Source: Snodgrassella alvi (lineage in GTDB: Bacteria; Pseudomonadota; Gammaproteobacteria; Burkholderiales; Neisseriaceae). Taken from it: DNA of 64,000 bases. A model generated the notes under the pieces. That model was not told the origin of the DNA and did not search any database. It was given only the letters and a program-made list of their open reading frames with translations. The stretch spans positions 1,240,001 to 1,304,000 of the forward strand of contig NZ_CP160328.2 in assembly GCF_040741455.2 (NCBI RefSeq). Reading direction: 5' to 3'. Each line of letters begins with the position of its first letter. The stretch's first letter is position 1. Both the position numbers and the translations under genes were made by a program. Shown in pieces: positions 8,382 to 18,887 of this stretch.

Positions 8382-11300
8382 ATGAACAAGGTATATCGTA
8401 ATGTCTGGAATGAACACACACAAACATGGGTAGCAGCATCAGAATTAGCAAATAGCCATACAAAATCGAATATCGTCTCTGATCTTCCCTTGTGTAAAAG
8501 ATTACTGAATAAATGTGGACTGAAAAAAATTGTCAGCTTTACGCTTACCGCACTTATGCTGCAATTGCATCTCATTACACCAGCTATAGCAGCAAACGTA
8601 GCCATTACAGGTGGGTTAAATCCAAGTAGTAGCGCCGCAACTGAATTATATTCAAATGGAAGCCATGGTAGCGTTGTTCTTGCAGGCGATGATGACTGGT
8701 GTGGTGCAGACAAAGTGAATGGCCGTAGAAATATAGGTCAAACTGGCATCTCAGCGCAAGAAGAGTACCTGCGTTTTGTACAAAATTCATCCTTTACCGG
8801 CAAAACCGTGTTAGGAGGTACTGTAACCACTAATCCTTACGGCACGAGTAACGGTCAACAAAACTGGAATGGTGACGGCGTAACAAACGGAACAACAAGC
8901 GGTTCAAGCGGTTTTATGGGTACACCTACCGGAGGAGACTCTAATGTTATGCCCGTAGCTTACGGCGTCTATTCTTTTGCAACTGGCTGCGGATCTTATG
9001 CCACAGGTAACTACTCTACCGCTTTCGGGAATAATGCCACTGCTACAGCCGGTGGCGCACAGGCATATGGAGTCGCTGCTCTGGCGTCTGGAATAACCTC
9101 AATAGCAATGGGCGTTGGTTCACAGGCTACCGGCACTTCAGCAGTCGCACTGGGGTCACTAGCAACTTCCGATGGTATCGGCAGTGTAGCAGTTGGTTTG
9201 AGCAGTGTGGCACAGAAAGACAGCGCAACTGCTGTAGGTGCCAATGCCAATGCCACTCTAGAAAAATCTGTGGCATTGGGTAGTGATTCTCTGGCCAATA
9301 CTGATGCCGGTGTTGTCGGCTTTGACCCCTCTGGAAAAAATACTAATACCACTAATCAGTCTGCAACATGGAAAAGTACTGCAGCTGCGGTTGCCATCGG
9401 TAATTCAACTTCTCAGATTACCCGCCAGATTAACGGTCTGGCAGCTGGTACAGCCGATACAGATGCGGTTAACGTTGCCCAATTAAAAAATCTTGCAAAC
9501 TATACTTCTGACGGGTTCACCAGTCTGTCTACTGCAATCAATGCAGCATCCGATTTAACCCCTTTGAATAATAGCGTCAGCACGCTTAGCACAAATGTAT
9601 CCGGTCTGCAGAAAGATGCACTCCAATGGAATGGTTCTGCCTATGATGCCAGCCATGGTACGAATGCTGCTCAGCAAATTACTAATGTTGCTGCCGGGTC
9701 TGTCACATCATCTTCCACAGATGCTGTCAACGGCGGACAACTCTATACTTTGTCTTCCTCTGCATCTACCAGCCTAAGCTCAGCTTACAATAGTATTTCT
9801 ACTTTAAACACCGGAATGACCAGTGCTAATACCAGCATTAGCACCCTGAACACCAATATTAGTGGTTTACAAAAAGATGCTTTACAGTGGAATGGCTCTG
9901 CCTATGATGCCAGCCATGGTACGGACGCTGCTCAGAAAATTACTAATGTTGCTGCCGGGTCTGTCACATCATCTTCCACAGATGCTGTCAACGGCGGACA
10001 ACTCTATACTTTGTCTTCCTCTGCATCTACCAGCCTAAGCTCAGCTTACAATAGTATTTCTACTTTAAACACCGGAATGACCAGTGCTAATACCAGCATT
10101 AGCACCCTGAACACCAATATTAGTGGTTTACAAAAAGATTCTTTACAGTGGAATGGCTCTGCCTATGATGCCAGCCATGGTACGGACGCTGCTCAGAAAA
10201 TTACTAATGTTGCTGCCGGGTCTGTCACATCATCTTCCACAGATGCAGTTAACGGCGGACAACTCTATACTTTGTCTTCCTCTGCATCTACCAGCCTAAG
10301 CTCAGCTTACAATAGTATTTCTACTTTAAACACCGGAATGACTAGTGCTAATACCAGCATTAGCACCCTGAATACGAATGTTAGTGGTTTACAAAAAGAT
10401 GCTTTACAGTGGAATGGTTCTGCCTATGATGCCAGTCATGGTACAAACATCGCTCAGAAAATTACCAATGTCGCTGCAGCCGAACTAGTAGCCAATTCTA
10501 CTGAAGCAGTCAACGCTGGTCAGCTTTACAGTATTTCATCATCTACTTCCACAACGCTGAATTCGCTGTCTACAACCTTGGGTAAAGTCGGTGACCTGAC
10601 TAATATCAATACCAATATCAGCTCCATAACCAACAATATTTCCGGTCTGAAGCAAGATGCCCTACAGTGGAACGGCAATGCTTATGATGCCAGTCATGGC
10701 ACTACTTCAGCTCAGAAAATTACTAATGTTGCTGCTGGTTCTGTAGCCTTTAATTCTACAGATGCGATCAATGGAACACAATTTTATACTCTATCTACAT
10801 CAACCTCGACGGGCATAAGTACCCTTTCCTCAGTATTAGAGCGAGCCGGAGATTTAAGCAATGTTAATTCCAACATTGGCATTTTAAGCAACAGCGTCAT
10901 ATCTTTAGGCACTAATTTAAGTTCCGCTAACACAAGCATTAGTACACTAAACAATAAAATTACAAACCTACAAAAAGATGCTTTGCAATGGAATGGCTCT
11001 TCTTATGATGCGAGTCACGGTTCGGGCACCGCTCAAAAAATTACGAATATTGCTGCTTCCGACCTGGCAGCCAATTCTACTGATGCAGTTAATGCCGGAC
11101 AGCTTTACAGTATTTCTACCTTAACTTCTACCACACTGAATTCTTTCTCTACTACCTTAAGCAAAGCAGGTGACCTTAGTAACGTCAATAACAACATCAA
11201 CACATTAAATACCAATGTTTCTGCTTTACAAAAAGATGCCCTGCAATGGAATGGTAGTGCGTATGATGCCAGCCATGGTTCCGGTACACCGCAAAAAATC

Positions 11301-14300
11301 ACCAATGTTGCAGCCGGTTCATTATTAGCCGGTTCTACAGACGCAGTAACCGGCAGTCAGCTGTCTACAACCAACTCCATCCTTACTTCATTATCATCAT
11401 CTGCAAATAATGTATCTACAACTGTTAATAATTTGCAGACAGATGCCTTGCAGTGGAAGCGCTATCAGGATGGAACGGTTGGATATGACGCCAGCCACGG
11501 CGTCCAAGGTGCTAGATACAAAATCACCAATTTAGCAAACGGAGCCCTGAATGTAGATTCTTCAGATGCAGTTACCGGAAACCAGTTATATACCACTAAC
11601 TTAAGTCTATCTACAGTTAGCGACTCCTTAAATATAGTTACTGCTTCGGCAAACAAATTACAAAATAATGCCTTACAGTGGAACGACTTAATGTCTGCAT
11701 ATGATGCAAGTCATAATTCAGGAGCCCCACAAAGGATTACTAATGTAGCTCCCGGACAGCTAGCAGCTAATTCCTATGAAGCAGTTAATGCTGGCCAGCT
11801 TTACACCACTAATTCTATTTTGTCTTCGGTTTCTACATCCAATTTTAACAATTACAATAACATAATCAACATTTCAAGCAGTCTAAGCACATTGCAGACT
11901 TCTGCTCTTAAGTGGAATGGGGCGGCCTATGATGCAAGCCATGATTCTGGTACACCACAGAAGATTACCAATGTGAGTAATGGTACTTTGGGCGCAAATT
12001 CTACCGATGCTGTCAATGCTTCGCAGTTATATACAACCAATGCAACCTTGGAAAAGGCAAATAATTCCATTGCCACATTTGGTGCCAGTCTGAATACATT
12101 GCAGTCTTCTGCACTAAAATGGAATGGTATAGCCTATGACGCCAGTCACGATAGCGGTTCACCACAACGAATTACCAATATTGCAACTGGTATTCTGGCC
12201 CCCAATTCTACCGACGCTGTCAATGCTGGCCAGATATTCCAATTGTCTAGCTCGGCTTCAACAGGTATCAGCTCTTTGTCTACTACAATCAGCACTGTCC
12301 GGAATACCACGAGCAAAATCGATGGTCTGGCAGATAATATCGATGCCTTAAACAAAGGCCTAAGCACTACTAATAATAATCTCAGTACACTCAAAAACAA
12401 TTCTATTCAATGGAATACTGATTACGGTGCTTACGATCTGCTGCGAGATGGTAAACCACAGAGACTGATAAACGTTGATAATGGAGATGTATCACCTACT
12501 TCAACGCAAGCTATTAATGGTAGTCAGCTTTATGAAACCAATACAAAAATAACTACTATCACAAACTCGATGGCTGATTTAACCAACAGCTTGAACAACA
12601 ATGCTATACGAATCAATAGTATCGCAGATTCTACTTCCAGAATTTCCGGCAGTTTATCCACTGCAACGGACAAAATTAATAGCCTGCAGCAAAATGCTTT
12701 ACTAATTAACGGTGACAATTATGATGCTAAATATACAAAAATCACCAATCTGGCTATTGGAAAAATTGATAGAGATTCCAGCGATGCAGTAACCGGTGGA
12801 CAACTCTACAATACCAACCTCAGCGTAAGCTCAATCATCAGCTCCGTCGGCAATTTGACCGGAAAACTAAATGGTGCGATTAATCGTATCGACACACTTA
12901 GTGGTACAACTACTATGTTGTCAAACAATCTAAGTACTGTTAATACCAGCATCAGCACCCTGCAGGAAAATGCATTACAGTGGAAAGATGGCAATTTCAC
13001 GGCCAGCCGTGGTATGGATGGTCCGCAGAAAATCACTAATCTTGCCCTAGGTGATATCAATCAGAATTCTACCGATGCTGTGAATGGTAGTCAGTTGTAT
13101 AGCACCAATAGCTCCCTAAGTACGGTGTCCACTTCGGTAAATAATCTTACCGGAGCACTAAATAACACCAACTTACAGATTAATGCTCTTTCCAATTCCA
13201 CCAGCCAGATTCAGACTAATCTATCCAGTGTCATAAACAATATCACTGACATACAGAAAAATGCGCTGCAATGGAATAATGATGCTTATGATGCCAGTCA
13301 CGGTACTGGCAATGCACAAAAAATCACCATGGTAGCAGCAGGTAAAGAGACTAGAGAATCAACCGATGCCGTAAATGGCGGACAATTGTTTTCTCTTTCC
13401 AGCACCGTTTCTGGTAATCTGAGTACAGTAATCTCTCGCATTGATAATTTATCTCAGTCCACCACAGCAATTGTCGGTAATCTGTCTACTGCCAACAACA
13501 GCATTACTATTTTGCAAAAAGATGCTCTGCAATGGAACGGTGCTGCTTATGATGCCAGCCATGGTTCATCGGTTGCACAGAAAATTACCAAAGTCGCTAG
13601 CGGTGATGTAAGTCTGGGTTCTACTGATGCAGTCAATGGCGGACAGCTATATTCTCTTTCCACTACGGTTAGCAACAGCATCAATAACATAACAGGCGGT
13701 AATATTGGAAATATCAACAATACAATCGATCAGCTAAGTACATCTTTAATTGCCACTCAAGGACGAATTGACACAATATCTCAGTCCACTTCAACTATTG
13801 CCAGGAGCCTTTCTTCTGCCGCCAATAGTATCGGCAACTTACAAAAAGATGCCTTACAGTGGAATGGTTCCGCCTTCGATGCTAGCCATGGTTCTGGTAA
13901 TCCACAGAAGATTACAAACGTAGCTGCTGGTGATGTGACCGATACATCCTCTGATGCCGTTAATGGTGCCCAGCTGCATTCTCTTTCCAGTTCTACTTCT
14001 AGCGGTCTGGGGCAAGTCAATAATGCAGTGAATACTCTTACCACCAGCCTGAATACAGCTAGTAACCGTATTGACACAGTATCTCAGTCCACAACAACCA
14101 TTGCTGGCAATCTGTCTTCTGCCGTAAACAGCATCAGTACCCTGCAAAAAAATGCGTTACTGTGGAATGGTACCGCCTTTGATGCTGGCCATAACTCTGG
14201 TACTGCTCAAAGAATCATTAATGTGGCTGCCGGCGACATCAACCAAGATTCAACCGATGCAGTAAACGGTGGACAGCTTTACTCTTTGTCTACGTCTACC

Positions 14301-17087
14301 AATACCGATATAGATAATCTTGCTTATAGTTTTAGTAACAGCCTTTCTACCGGCCTTGGCTATGCTAAAACCCGCATTGATATGATATCGCAGTCCACTT
14401 CAACCATTGCCGGAAATTTATCTACTGCCGTGAGCAACATCAGTACCCTGCAGAAAAATGCTCTGCAGTGGAATGGCAACGCTTATGATGCCAGCCACGG
14501 CACAGACTCTCCACAAAAGATTACCAAAGTGGCAACGGGTGACGTCAATGGTAATTCTACTGATGCCATAAACGGCAGCCAGCTGTATTCACTGTCATCA
14601 TCATTCAATGATAGTCTGACCAGCATGGCAGCTGGAAACAGTAATGATCTAAACACCACTAACAACAACCTCTCCAAACTAAGTTCAAGTGTTAGTAGTG
14701 CTGCTAATAACATTAGCATATTACAAAGAGATGCTTTACAGTGGAATGGTGCTGCTTATGATGCCAGCCACGGCACTGGCAATGCACAAAGGATTGTTAA
14801 CGTAGCAGCTGGTGATATAAGCGAAAATTCCACCAATGCTGTAAATGCCGGACAGTTATATTCTCTTTCCACAGCTACCATCAGTGGAATGGATAATCTG
14901 TCTAATACCTTATCTAATACCTTCTCCACCGGTCTGAGTACAACCAATTTACGCATTGATAATGTATTCAAATCCACCTCGACACTGGCCGATAGTCTGT
15001 CTACCGCAGCAAACAACATCAATTCATTGCAGAAAGATGCCTTGCAATGGAAAGGTAATGCTTACGATGCCAGCCATGGTTCAGACAGTGCCCAAAGGAT
15101 TACCAATGTAGCAGCCGGAGGAGTCGGCAAAGATTCTACTGATGCTGTCAACGGTAGCCAGCTATTCTCGCTTTCATCTTCTTTCAGTGAAAGCCTGTCC
15201 AGCATTGCATCTGGAAACAGCACTGACCTCACCAATATCAGCAATAGCATCTCAAGTCTGGCTACAGGATTGAGCACCACATCCAACAGCCTCAGTACTT
15301 TGCAAAAAGACGCCTTAATGTGGAATGGTTCAGGTTACGATGCCAGCCATGGCTCCGGTACTGCACAGAAAATTCTCCAAGTGGCTTCAGGTGATGTTAA
15401 TCAAAACTCAACAGATGCCGTCAACGGCGGACAGCTATTCAGCCTGTCAACTTCTATCCTGAGTTCAGTATCTTCCTCTGTGGAAAATATTGCCAGTCAG
15501 AACAAATTGAATCTGGATGAAGTCAACAAAAAAATGCAGACCGTTCAGGGCTTAATTTCCACCACTCAGGAAAATATGGCCACAGCATCCAAACAAATTG
15601 CATCTGTAAGTTCAGATCTCTCTAATACCAAATCTGAACTGGAATATGTAAAAAAACACGCCGTAATGTACGATGACGAGATCAATAGCCTCTATTCATT
15701 GACACGAGCCGGAAATGAAAAAACCATCAGCAACGTTGCAGATGGCACCATATCTGCTGACTCAAATCAGGCAGTAAATGGACGGCAGTTATACTCCCTG
15801 TCTACAAGCACATCAACTAGCCTCTCCAGCCTTCAGGATCAGCTAGCTATTGCTACAGGCAACGTACCGGCAGGATTATCCACTTCACTGGAAACATTGC
15901 AGAAAAACGCATTACAGTGGAATGGTACCGTATACGATGCAGGTCGTGGCTCGTCTAGCGGTCAGAAAATTACCAATGTAGCAGTTGGTGATGAAAATAA
16001 GGACTCCAAAGACGCCGTTAATGGCAGCCAGTTGTGGAAGATGCGAAATGACTTTAAGGACGATATTCAATCCCTGTCGACAGCATTTGACCAGAAGCTA
16101 ACCAATCAGGGCGGCAGCGGCAATAATGCAGCCATCGCGGAAGCCACCAATAAAGCCAACAAAGCGATTGCAGACACCGAAAAATTGTCTACTTCAACAG
16201 CAGATGCACTGACTGCCGTGGCTGCCAGCTTGGGAGGCAATGCCAGCTACAGTCCGGTTACACGTGCCGGTAACGGCGGCTTCAATGCGCCAAGCTACAG
16301 CACCACAGCCGCAGATGGCAGCACAATAACTGCCAATAATGTCGGTGATGCCTTAACCAATCTGTACAACGGAGGCAGCAAATACGCCAAAGTTAACTCC
16401 ACCCTGAGCGTCGCTTCAGCCAGTGGCACCAACTCAGTTGCCATCGGTGGCGCAGCCTCAGCTAGTGGTAATGACGCCATAGCCATTGGGTCACAAGCAT
16501 CAGCTGGCACAGCTGGCGGCGTGGCCATCGGCAACCATGCCAGTGTCACACAGGCGGGCGGTATCGCACTGGGAGCCAACTCAGTAGCCAGCACAGCCGG
16601 CGGCATTAGCGGTTATATACCCGTAACGGCTACCGGACAGCAGGCTAGAGCCATTATGGCCACCACCAGCACCGAAGCAGCAGTGTCCGTAGGAGATGCA
16701 TCTAAAGGCGTTTACCGCCAGATTACTGGCGTGGCTGCCGGTACAGCAGACACCGATGCAGTCAACGTTGCCCAGCTTAAAGGTGTCAATTCCCAGATGG
16801 AAAACATCAACCGTAATCTGAGCTACGTCAACGATCGTGTTCAGCATGTTGAACGTCGCGCTTACTCTGGTACCGCACTGGCCATGGCCTTGTCCGGCGC
16901 CTATCTGCCACAGCTTAATGCAGGTGAACAGACCGTAGGCGTAGGTATGGGTTCATACCATGGCTATACCGCTGTCGGCATCAACTACAAAGCCACCAAT
17001 AACACCGGTAAATTCTCATGGGGTGCAGGCGTATCCACCACCGGCCATGAAACTGGTTTCAACGCTGGTGTTGGCTATAAATGGTAA
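8382..17087 (+). CDS. Giant trimeric autotransporter adhesin (YadA/Hia-like)
   Basis: A 2901-residue surface adhesin. Residues 1-25 are an extended signal region (MNKVYRNVWNEHTQTW), followed by a hydrophobic signal core ending near AIAA at residue 71. A YadA-like head made of short repeats (SYATG, STAFG, AVALGS) covers about 190-310. A neck (RQINGLAAGTADTDAVNVAQL) leads into a stalk of about 24 repeats, each with a core like DALQWNG-YDASHG, QKITNVAAG and STDAVNGGQLY joined by Ser/Thr/Asn-rich coiled-coil linkers. A second head-like block lies near 2675-2750, followed by another neck and a C-terminal YadA anchor (about 2806-2901) ending in GYKW. Three trimer-forming chains would project the head far from the cell. 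It is transcribed alone and followed by a clear terminator. The stalk is more AT-rich than the anchor. The ligand is unknown. Confidence 0.96.
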   Translation: MNKVYRNVWNEHTQTWVAASELANSHTKSNIVSDLPLCKRLLNKCGLKKIVSFTLTALMLQLHLITPAIAANVAITGGLNPSSSAATELYSNGSHGSVVLAGDDDWCGADKVNGRRNIGQTGISAQEEYLRFVQNSSFTGKTVLGGTVTTNPYGTSNGQQNWNGDGVTNGTTSGSSGFMGTPTGGDSNVMPVAYGVYSFATGCGSYATGNYSTAFGNNATATAGGAQAYGVAALASGITSIAMGVGSQATGTSAVALGSLATSDGIGSVAVGLSSVAQKDSATAVGANANATLEKSVALGSDSLANTDAGVVGFDPSGKNTNTTNQSATWKSTAAAVAIGNSTSQITRQINGLAAGTADTDAVNVAQLKNLANYTSDGFTSLSTAINAASDLTPLNNSVSTLSTNVSGLQKDALQWNGSAYDASHGTNAAQQITNVAAGSVTSSSTDAVNGGQLYTLSSSASTSLSSAYNSISTLNTGMTSANTSISTLNTNISGLQKDALQWNGSAYDASHGTDAAQKITNVAAGSVTSSSTDAVNGGQLYTLSSSASTSLSSAYNSISTLNTGMTSANTSISTLNTNISGLQKDSLQWNGSAYDASHGTDAAQKITNVAAGSVTSSSTDAVNGGQLYTLSSSASTSLSSAYNSISTLNTGMTSANTSISTLNTNVSGLQKDALQWNGSAYDASHGTNIAQKITNVAAAELVANSTEAVNAGQLYSISSSTSTTLNSLSTTLGKVGDLTNINTNISSITNNISGLKQDALQWNGNAYDASHGTTSAQKITNVAAGSVAFNSTDAINGTQFYTLSTSTSTGISTLSSVLERAGDLSNVNSNIGILSNSVISLGTNLSSANTSISTLNNKITNLQKDALQWNGSSYDASHGSGTAQKITNIAASDLAANSTDAVNAGQLYSISTLTSTTLNSFSTTLSKAGDLSNVNNNINTLNTNVSALQKDALQWNGSAYDASHGSGTPQKITNVAAGSLLAGSTDAVTGSQLSTTNSILTSLSSSANNVSTTVNNLQTDALQWKRYQDGTVGYDASHGVQGARYKITNLANGALNVDSSDAVTGNQLYTTNLSLSTVSDSLNIVTASANKLQNNALQWNDLMSAYDASHNSGAPQRITNVAPGQLAANSYEAVNAGQLYTTNSILSSVSTSNFNNYNNIINISSSLSTLQTSALKWNGAAYDASHDSGTPQKITNVSNGTLGANSTDAVNASQLYTTNATLEKANNSIATFGASLNTLQSSALKWNGIAYDASHDSGSPQRITNIATGILAPNSTDAVNAGQIFQLSSSASTGISSLSTTISTVRNTTSKIDGLADNIDALNKGLSTTNNNLSTLKNNSIQWNTDYGAYDLLRDGKPQRLINVDNGDVSPTSTQAINGSQLYETNTKITTITNSMADLTNSLNNNAIRINSIADSTSRISGSLSTATDKINSLQQNALLINGDNYDAKYTKITNLAIGKIDRDSSDAVTGGQLYNTNLSVSSIISSVGNLTGKLNGAINRIDTLSGTTTMLSNNLSTVNTSISTLQENALQWKDGNFTASRGMDGPQKITNLALGDINQNSTDAVNGSQLYSTNSSLSTVSTSVNNLTGALNNTNLQINALSNSTSQIQTNLSSVINNITDIQKNALQWNNDAYDASHGTGNAQKITMVAAGKETRESTDAVNGGQLFSLSSTVSGNLSTVISRIDNLSQSTTAIVGNLSTANNSITILQKDALQWNGAAYDASHGSSVAQKITKVASGDVSLGSTDAVNGGQLYSLSTTVSNSINNITGGNIGNINNTIDQLSTSLIATQGRIDTISQSTSTIARSLSSAANSIGNLQKDALQWNGSAFDASHGSGNPQKITNVAAGDVTDTSSDAVNGAQLHSLSSSTSSGLGQVNNAVNTLTTSLNTASNRIDTVSQSTTTIAGNLSSAVNSISTLQKNALLWNGTAFDAGHNSGTAQRIINVAAGDINQDSTDAVNGGQLYSLSTSTNTDIDNLAYSFSNSLSTGLGYAKTRIDMISQSTSTIAGNLSTAVSNISTLQKNALQWNGNAYDASHGTDSPQKITKVATGDVNGNSTDAINGSQLYSLSSSFNDSLTSMAAGNSNDLNTTNNNLSKLSSSVSSAANNISILQRDALQWNGAAYDASHGTGNAQRIVNVAAGDISENSTNAVNAGQLYSLSTATISGMDNLSNTLSNTFSTGLSTTNLRIDNVFKSTSTLADSLSTAANNINSLQKDALQWKGNAYDASHGSDSAQRITNVAAGGVGKDSTDAVNGSQLFSLSSSFSESLSSIASGNSTDLTNISNSISSLATGLSTTSNSLSTLQKDALMWNGSGYDASHGSGTAQKILQVASGDVNQNSTDAVNGGQLFSLSTSILSSVSSSVENIASQNKLNLDEVNKKMQTVQGLISTTQENMATASKQIASVSSDLSNTKSELEYVKKHAVMYDDEINSLYSLTRAGNEKTISNVADGTISADSNQAVNGRQLYSLSTSTSTSLSSLQDQLAIATGNVPAGLSTSLETLQKNALQWNGTVYDAGRGSSSGQKITNVAVGDENKDSKDAVNGSQLWKMRNDFKDDIQSLSTAFDQKLTNQGGSGNNAAIAEATNKANKAIADTEKLSTSTADALTAVAASLGGNASYSPVTRAGNGGFNAPSYSTTAADGSTITANNVGDALTNLYNGGSKYAKVNSTLSVASASGTNSVAIGGAASASGNDAIAIGSQASAGTAGGVAIGNHASVTQAGGIALGANSVASTAGGISGYIPVTATGQQARAIMATTSTEAAVSVGDASKGVYRQITGVAAGTADTDAVNVAQLKGVNSQMENINRNLSYVNDRVQHVERRAYSGTALAMALSGAYLPQLNAGEQTVGVGMGSYHGYTAVGINYKATNNTGKFSWGAGVSTTGHETGFNAGVGYKW
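9603..10385 (+). repeat. Three tandem 261-bp repeats in the adhesin stalk
   Basis: Copies starting at 9603, 9864 and 10125 are spaced exactly 261 bases (87 codons) apart and are nearly identical at DNA level; a fourth unit starting at 10386 diverges after about 70 bases. The later stalk repeats keep the protein pattern but not the DNA identity, which marks this block as a recent tandem amplification and a likely site of copy-number change. Confidence 0.9.
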
Positions 17088-17111
17088 CAGCTGAATTATC
17101 AGCATAAGCCT

Positions 17112-17140
17112 CGGGCATACATTAGTATGCCCGATTTTTT
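17112..17140 (+). terminator. Rho-independent terminator of the adhesin gene
   Basis: A perfect 9-base-pair stem (CGGGCATAC / GTATGCCCG) with a 4-base loop is followed by ATTTTTT, 24 bases after the adhesin stop. Confidence 0.92.
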
Positions 17141-18372
17141 ATAAAAAAATTCTGATCAACATATAACATACACTTCACTGTTATTCACTCAACATTTTGA
17201 TAAAACCCAATTATCTACAAGTAAAAAAGCCTTCAGTCATTTCCATCCCATCATACCTGGAGCCCAAAAAATAATACCATCATCATATTGATAGCAACAC
17301 AAAACTTAAGTTACTAAGTTGGTTTTAATCATGACAAAAAGATAGATATTTACTATACCAAAACTCATAAATTATGCTGATAACCTCAGCACCATCCATA
17401 TAAACTTTAAAGTAGCCGACAAGCTTACATTTCAAACAGACATAATAAAGAATGATCAAACAAAAAAAAGCCTGAAAAAGCACTGACTTTTCTCAGCAAC
17501 CAATTCAGACATTACTATCATTTCAATATCAATCATGGGTAACTTAATCAGATAATTAAACTAACCAACCAGCTACTCTAGATGATTACCCCTTTTTCAT
17601 ATAAATAATCAATAATATTTAAATATCGTGTCCCCGTACAAATCACAACCCTAATCTACAACTTTTATTTAGATTTACGAATACCCCTTTGCAACCAATA
17701 AACAACACTTTAAATAAAATATTGTCATAAATTGCACAACTAACTTTATACAGTCTGTCTGCACAGCAACATTCCTCAAATACAACAATACTCATCAGTA
17801 ATGTCGCATTTCCGTCGAATTTATAGTCCGCAACTATCAAAGCTTGTTCAGGTACCTTCAGAAAAAAAATTAAGGGGTATACTCATCATATAACAGTAAA
17901 TCAGTCAGTTTACTCTTTGTACATACCGTTTAAAGAACGGTATTCAGCCCAACATGCCGGCAAATCAAAAAACCTTAAAGGGGATAATTATGGTTACCAA
18001 GGAGACAAAAGAAAAACGGTAAAAACTCCTCTTTTACCCCGATTGAAAACACGCAGCAAACAACCGGAACATCTGGTACACGGCAATATTTGACAGTACC
18101 AAGCTTTAACGGCAAGATAAAGACGTTGCGTTCAATAGCGCAACCAGCTTTGACAGGCTGATCAAAGAGGCAGACATCCTGCTACTCACCCACGGAGTAG
18201 CTTTTTTGTCTGTAAATATCCATTGCCTCCTCCTCATTCATGGTGGACAGTGGCAGGGAGGCTTCGCGCCTGCCGGTTCTCTTTGTCGGTCTGTCAACCC
18301 TGCCATTTGTCTGCCGCCATCTGTGTTTGACAGCACATTTGCGGCTTCTGGACCAAAGAGAAAGGCAATAAT
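17141..18372. other. Poorly coding region, possible gene remains in its last 450 bases
   Basis: No intact gene is convincing here. The first 800 bases are AT-rich with scattered stops. From about 17830 to 18372 three plus-strand frames are open in succession and each ends in a stop: one ending at about 18092 (with GYQGDKRKTVKTPLLP), one at about 18172 (with FTPIENTQQTTG and YLTVPSFNGKIK) and one ending at about 18375 (with FNSATSFDRLIKEADILLL). Overlapping open frames of changing phase look like a frameshifted gene, but none was recognised. The downstream small ORF and 118-residue gene suggest a decayed toxin/immunity locus. Confidence 0.3.
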
Positions 18373-18534
18373 ATGAACATCTACAAAGCGAATCTCCCCC
18401 ATCACAATCTGCCACATCACCTGTTTGCGCAAGCACACCACACAATCAGATATCGTCAAGACACACAGATATATTACATGACAAATACAAATAATGTATT
18501 TGACATAAACCATGCACAGGGAGACAGACAATGA
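18373..18534 (+). CDS. Small hypothetical protein, 53 residues, overlapping the next gene
   Basis: An ATG-initiated frame of 53 codons, rich in histidine (PHHNLPHHLF, AHHTIRY). Its TGA overlaps the ATG of the following gene in the form ATGA, the spacing usual for translationally coupled pairs. The frame is open for 14 further codons upstream without a start, so it could be the tail of a longer, broken protein. The toxin-tail-then-immunity-gene order of the Rhs island in this window has the same overlapping layout. Not recognised; real expression is uncertain. Confidence 0.35.
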   Translation: MNIYKANLPHHNLPHHLFAQAHHTIRYRQDTQIYYMTNTNNVFDINHAQGDRQ

Positions 18535-18887
18535 AACTTCTTGCACCAGACAAGAACACACTGTCCACTGCACTGCACGACAACATACAATTGCAGCATC
18601 CCTATGCCCTTTACTATCTACAACAAACCACACCAATCGGCAGTCCATGGCTCAATGAACCAGATGAAGCAGCCGAATATACCGCCTATATCCTGTCGCC
18701 CTATATCGTCAGAGCCGATTCAGACTGGCAGGACAGCGGATTGCTGGTATTCAGGCCCTGTAAAAGTATCCTCAGTGCCGAAACCATGGTGTTTTCATTT
18801 TGCAAACAGCGCAATTGGAATCCTTTGCTGTGGAATGGCATCGAACCCATCGCGCAACAAATCTGGCAAGTATTACAAAAATCCTAG
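18531..18887 (+). CDS. Hypothetical protein, 118 residues, possible immunity protein
   Basis: A soluble-looking 118-residue protein without signal peptide or membrane segment; it is rich in tryptophan and tyrosine (ALYYLQQTT, YILSPYIV, RNWNPLLWNG). A ribosome site (AGGGAGACAGACA) precedes the ATG inside the end of the preceding small frame. No family was recognised. Size, composition and its place directly after a possible toxin remnant resemble immunity proteins of polymorphic toxin systems, but this rests on context alone. An ordinary small cytoplasmic protein is the alternative. Confidence 0.55.
   Translation: MKLLAPDKNTLSTALHDNIQLQHPYALYYLQQTTPIGSPWLNEPDEAAEYTAYILSPYIVRADSDWQDSGLLVFRPCKSILSAETMVFSFCKQRNWNPLLWNGIEPIAQQIWQVLQKS

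Noticed and set aside
9603-10443. Regular repeats that might be read as a CRISPR array
   Set aside because: The 261-base units are contiguous coding repeats in frame with no spacers and no cas genes nearby.
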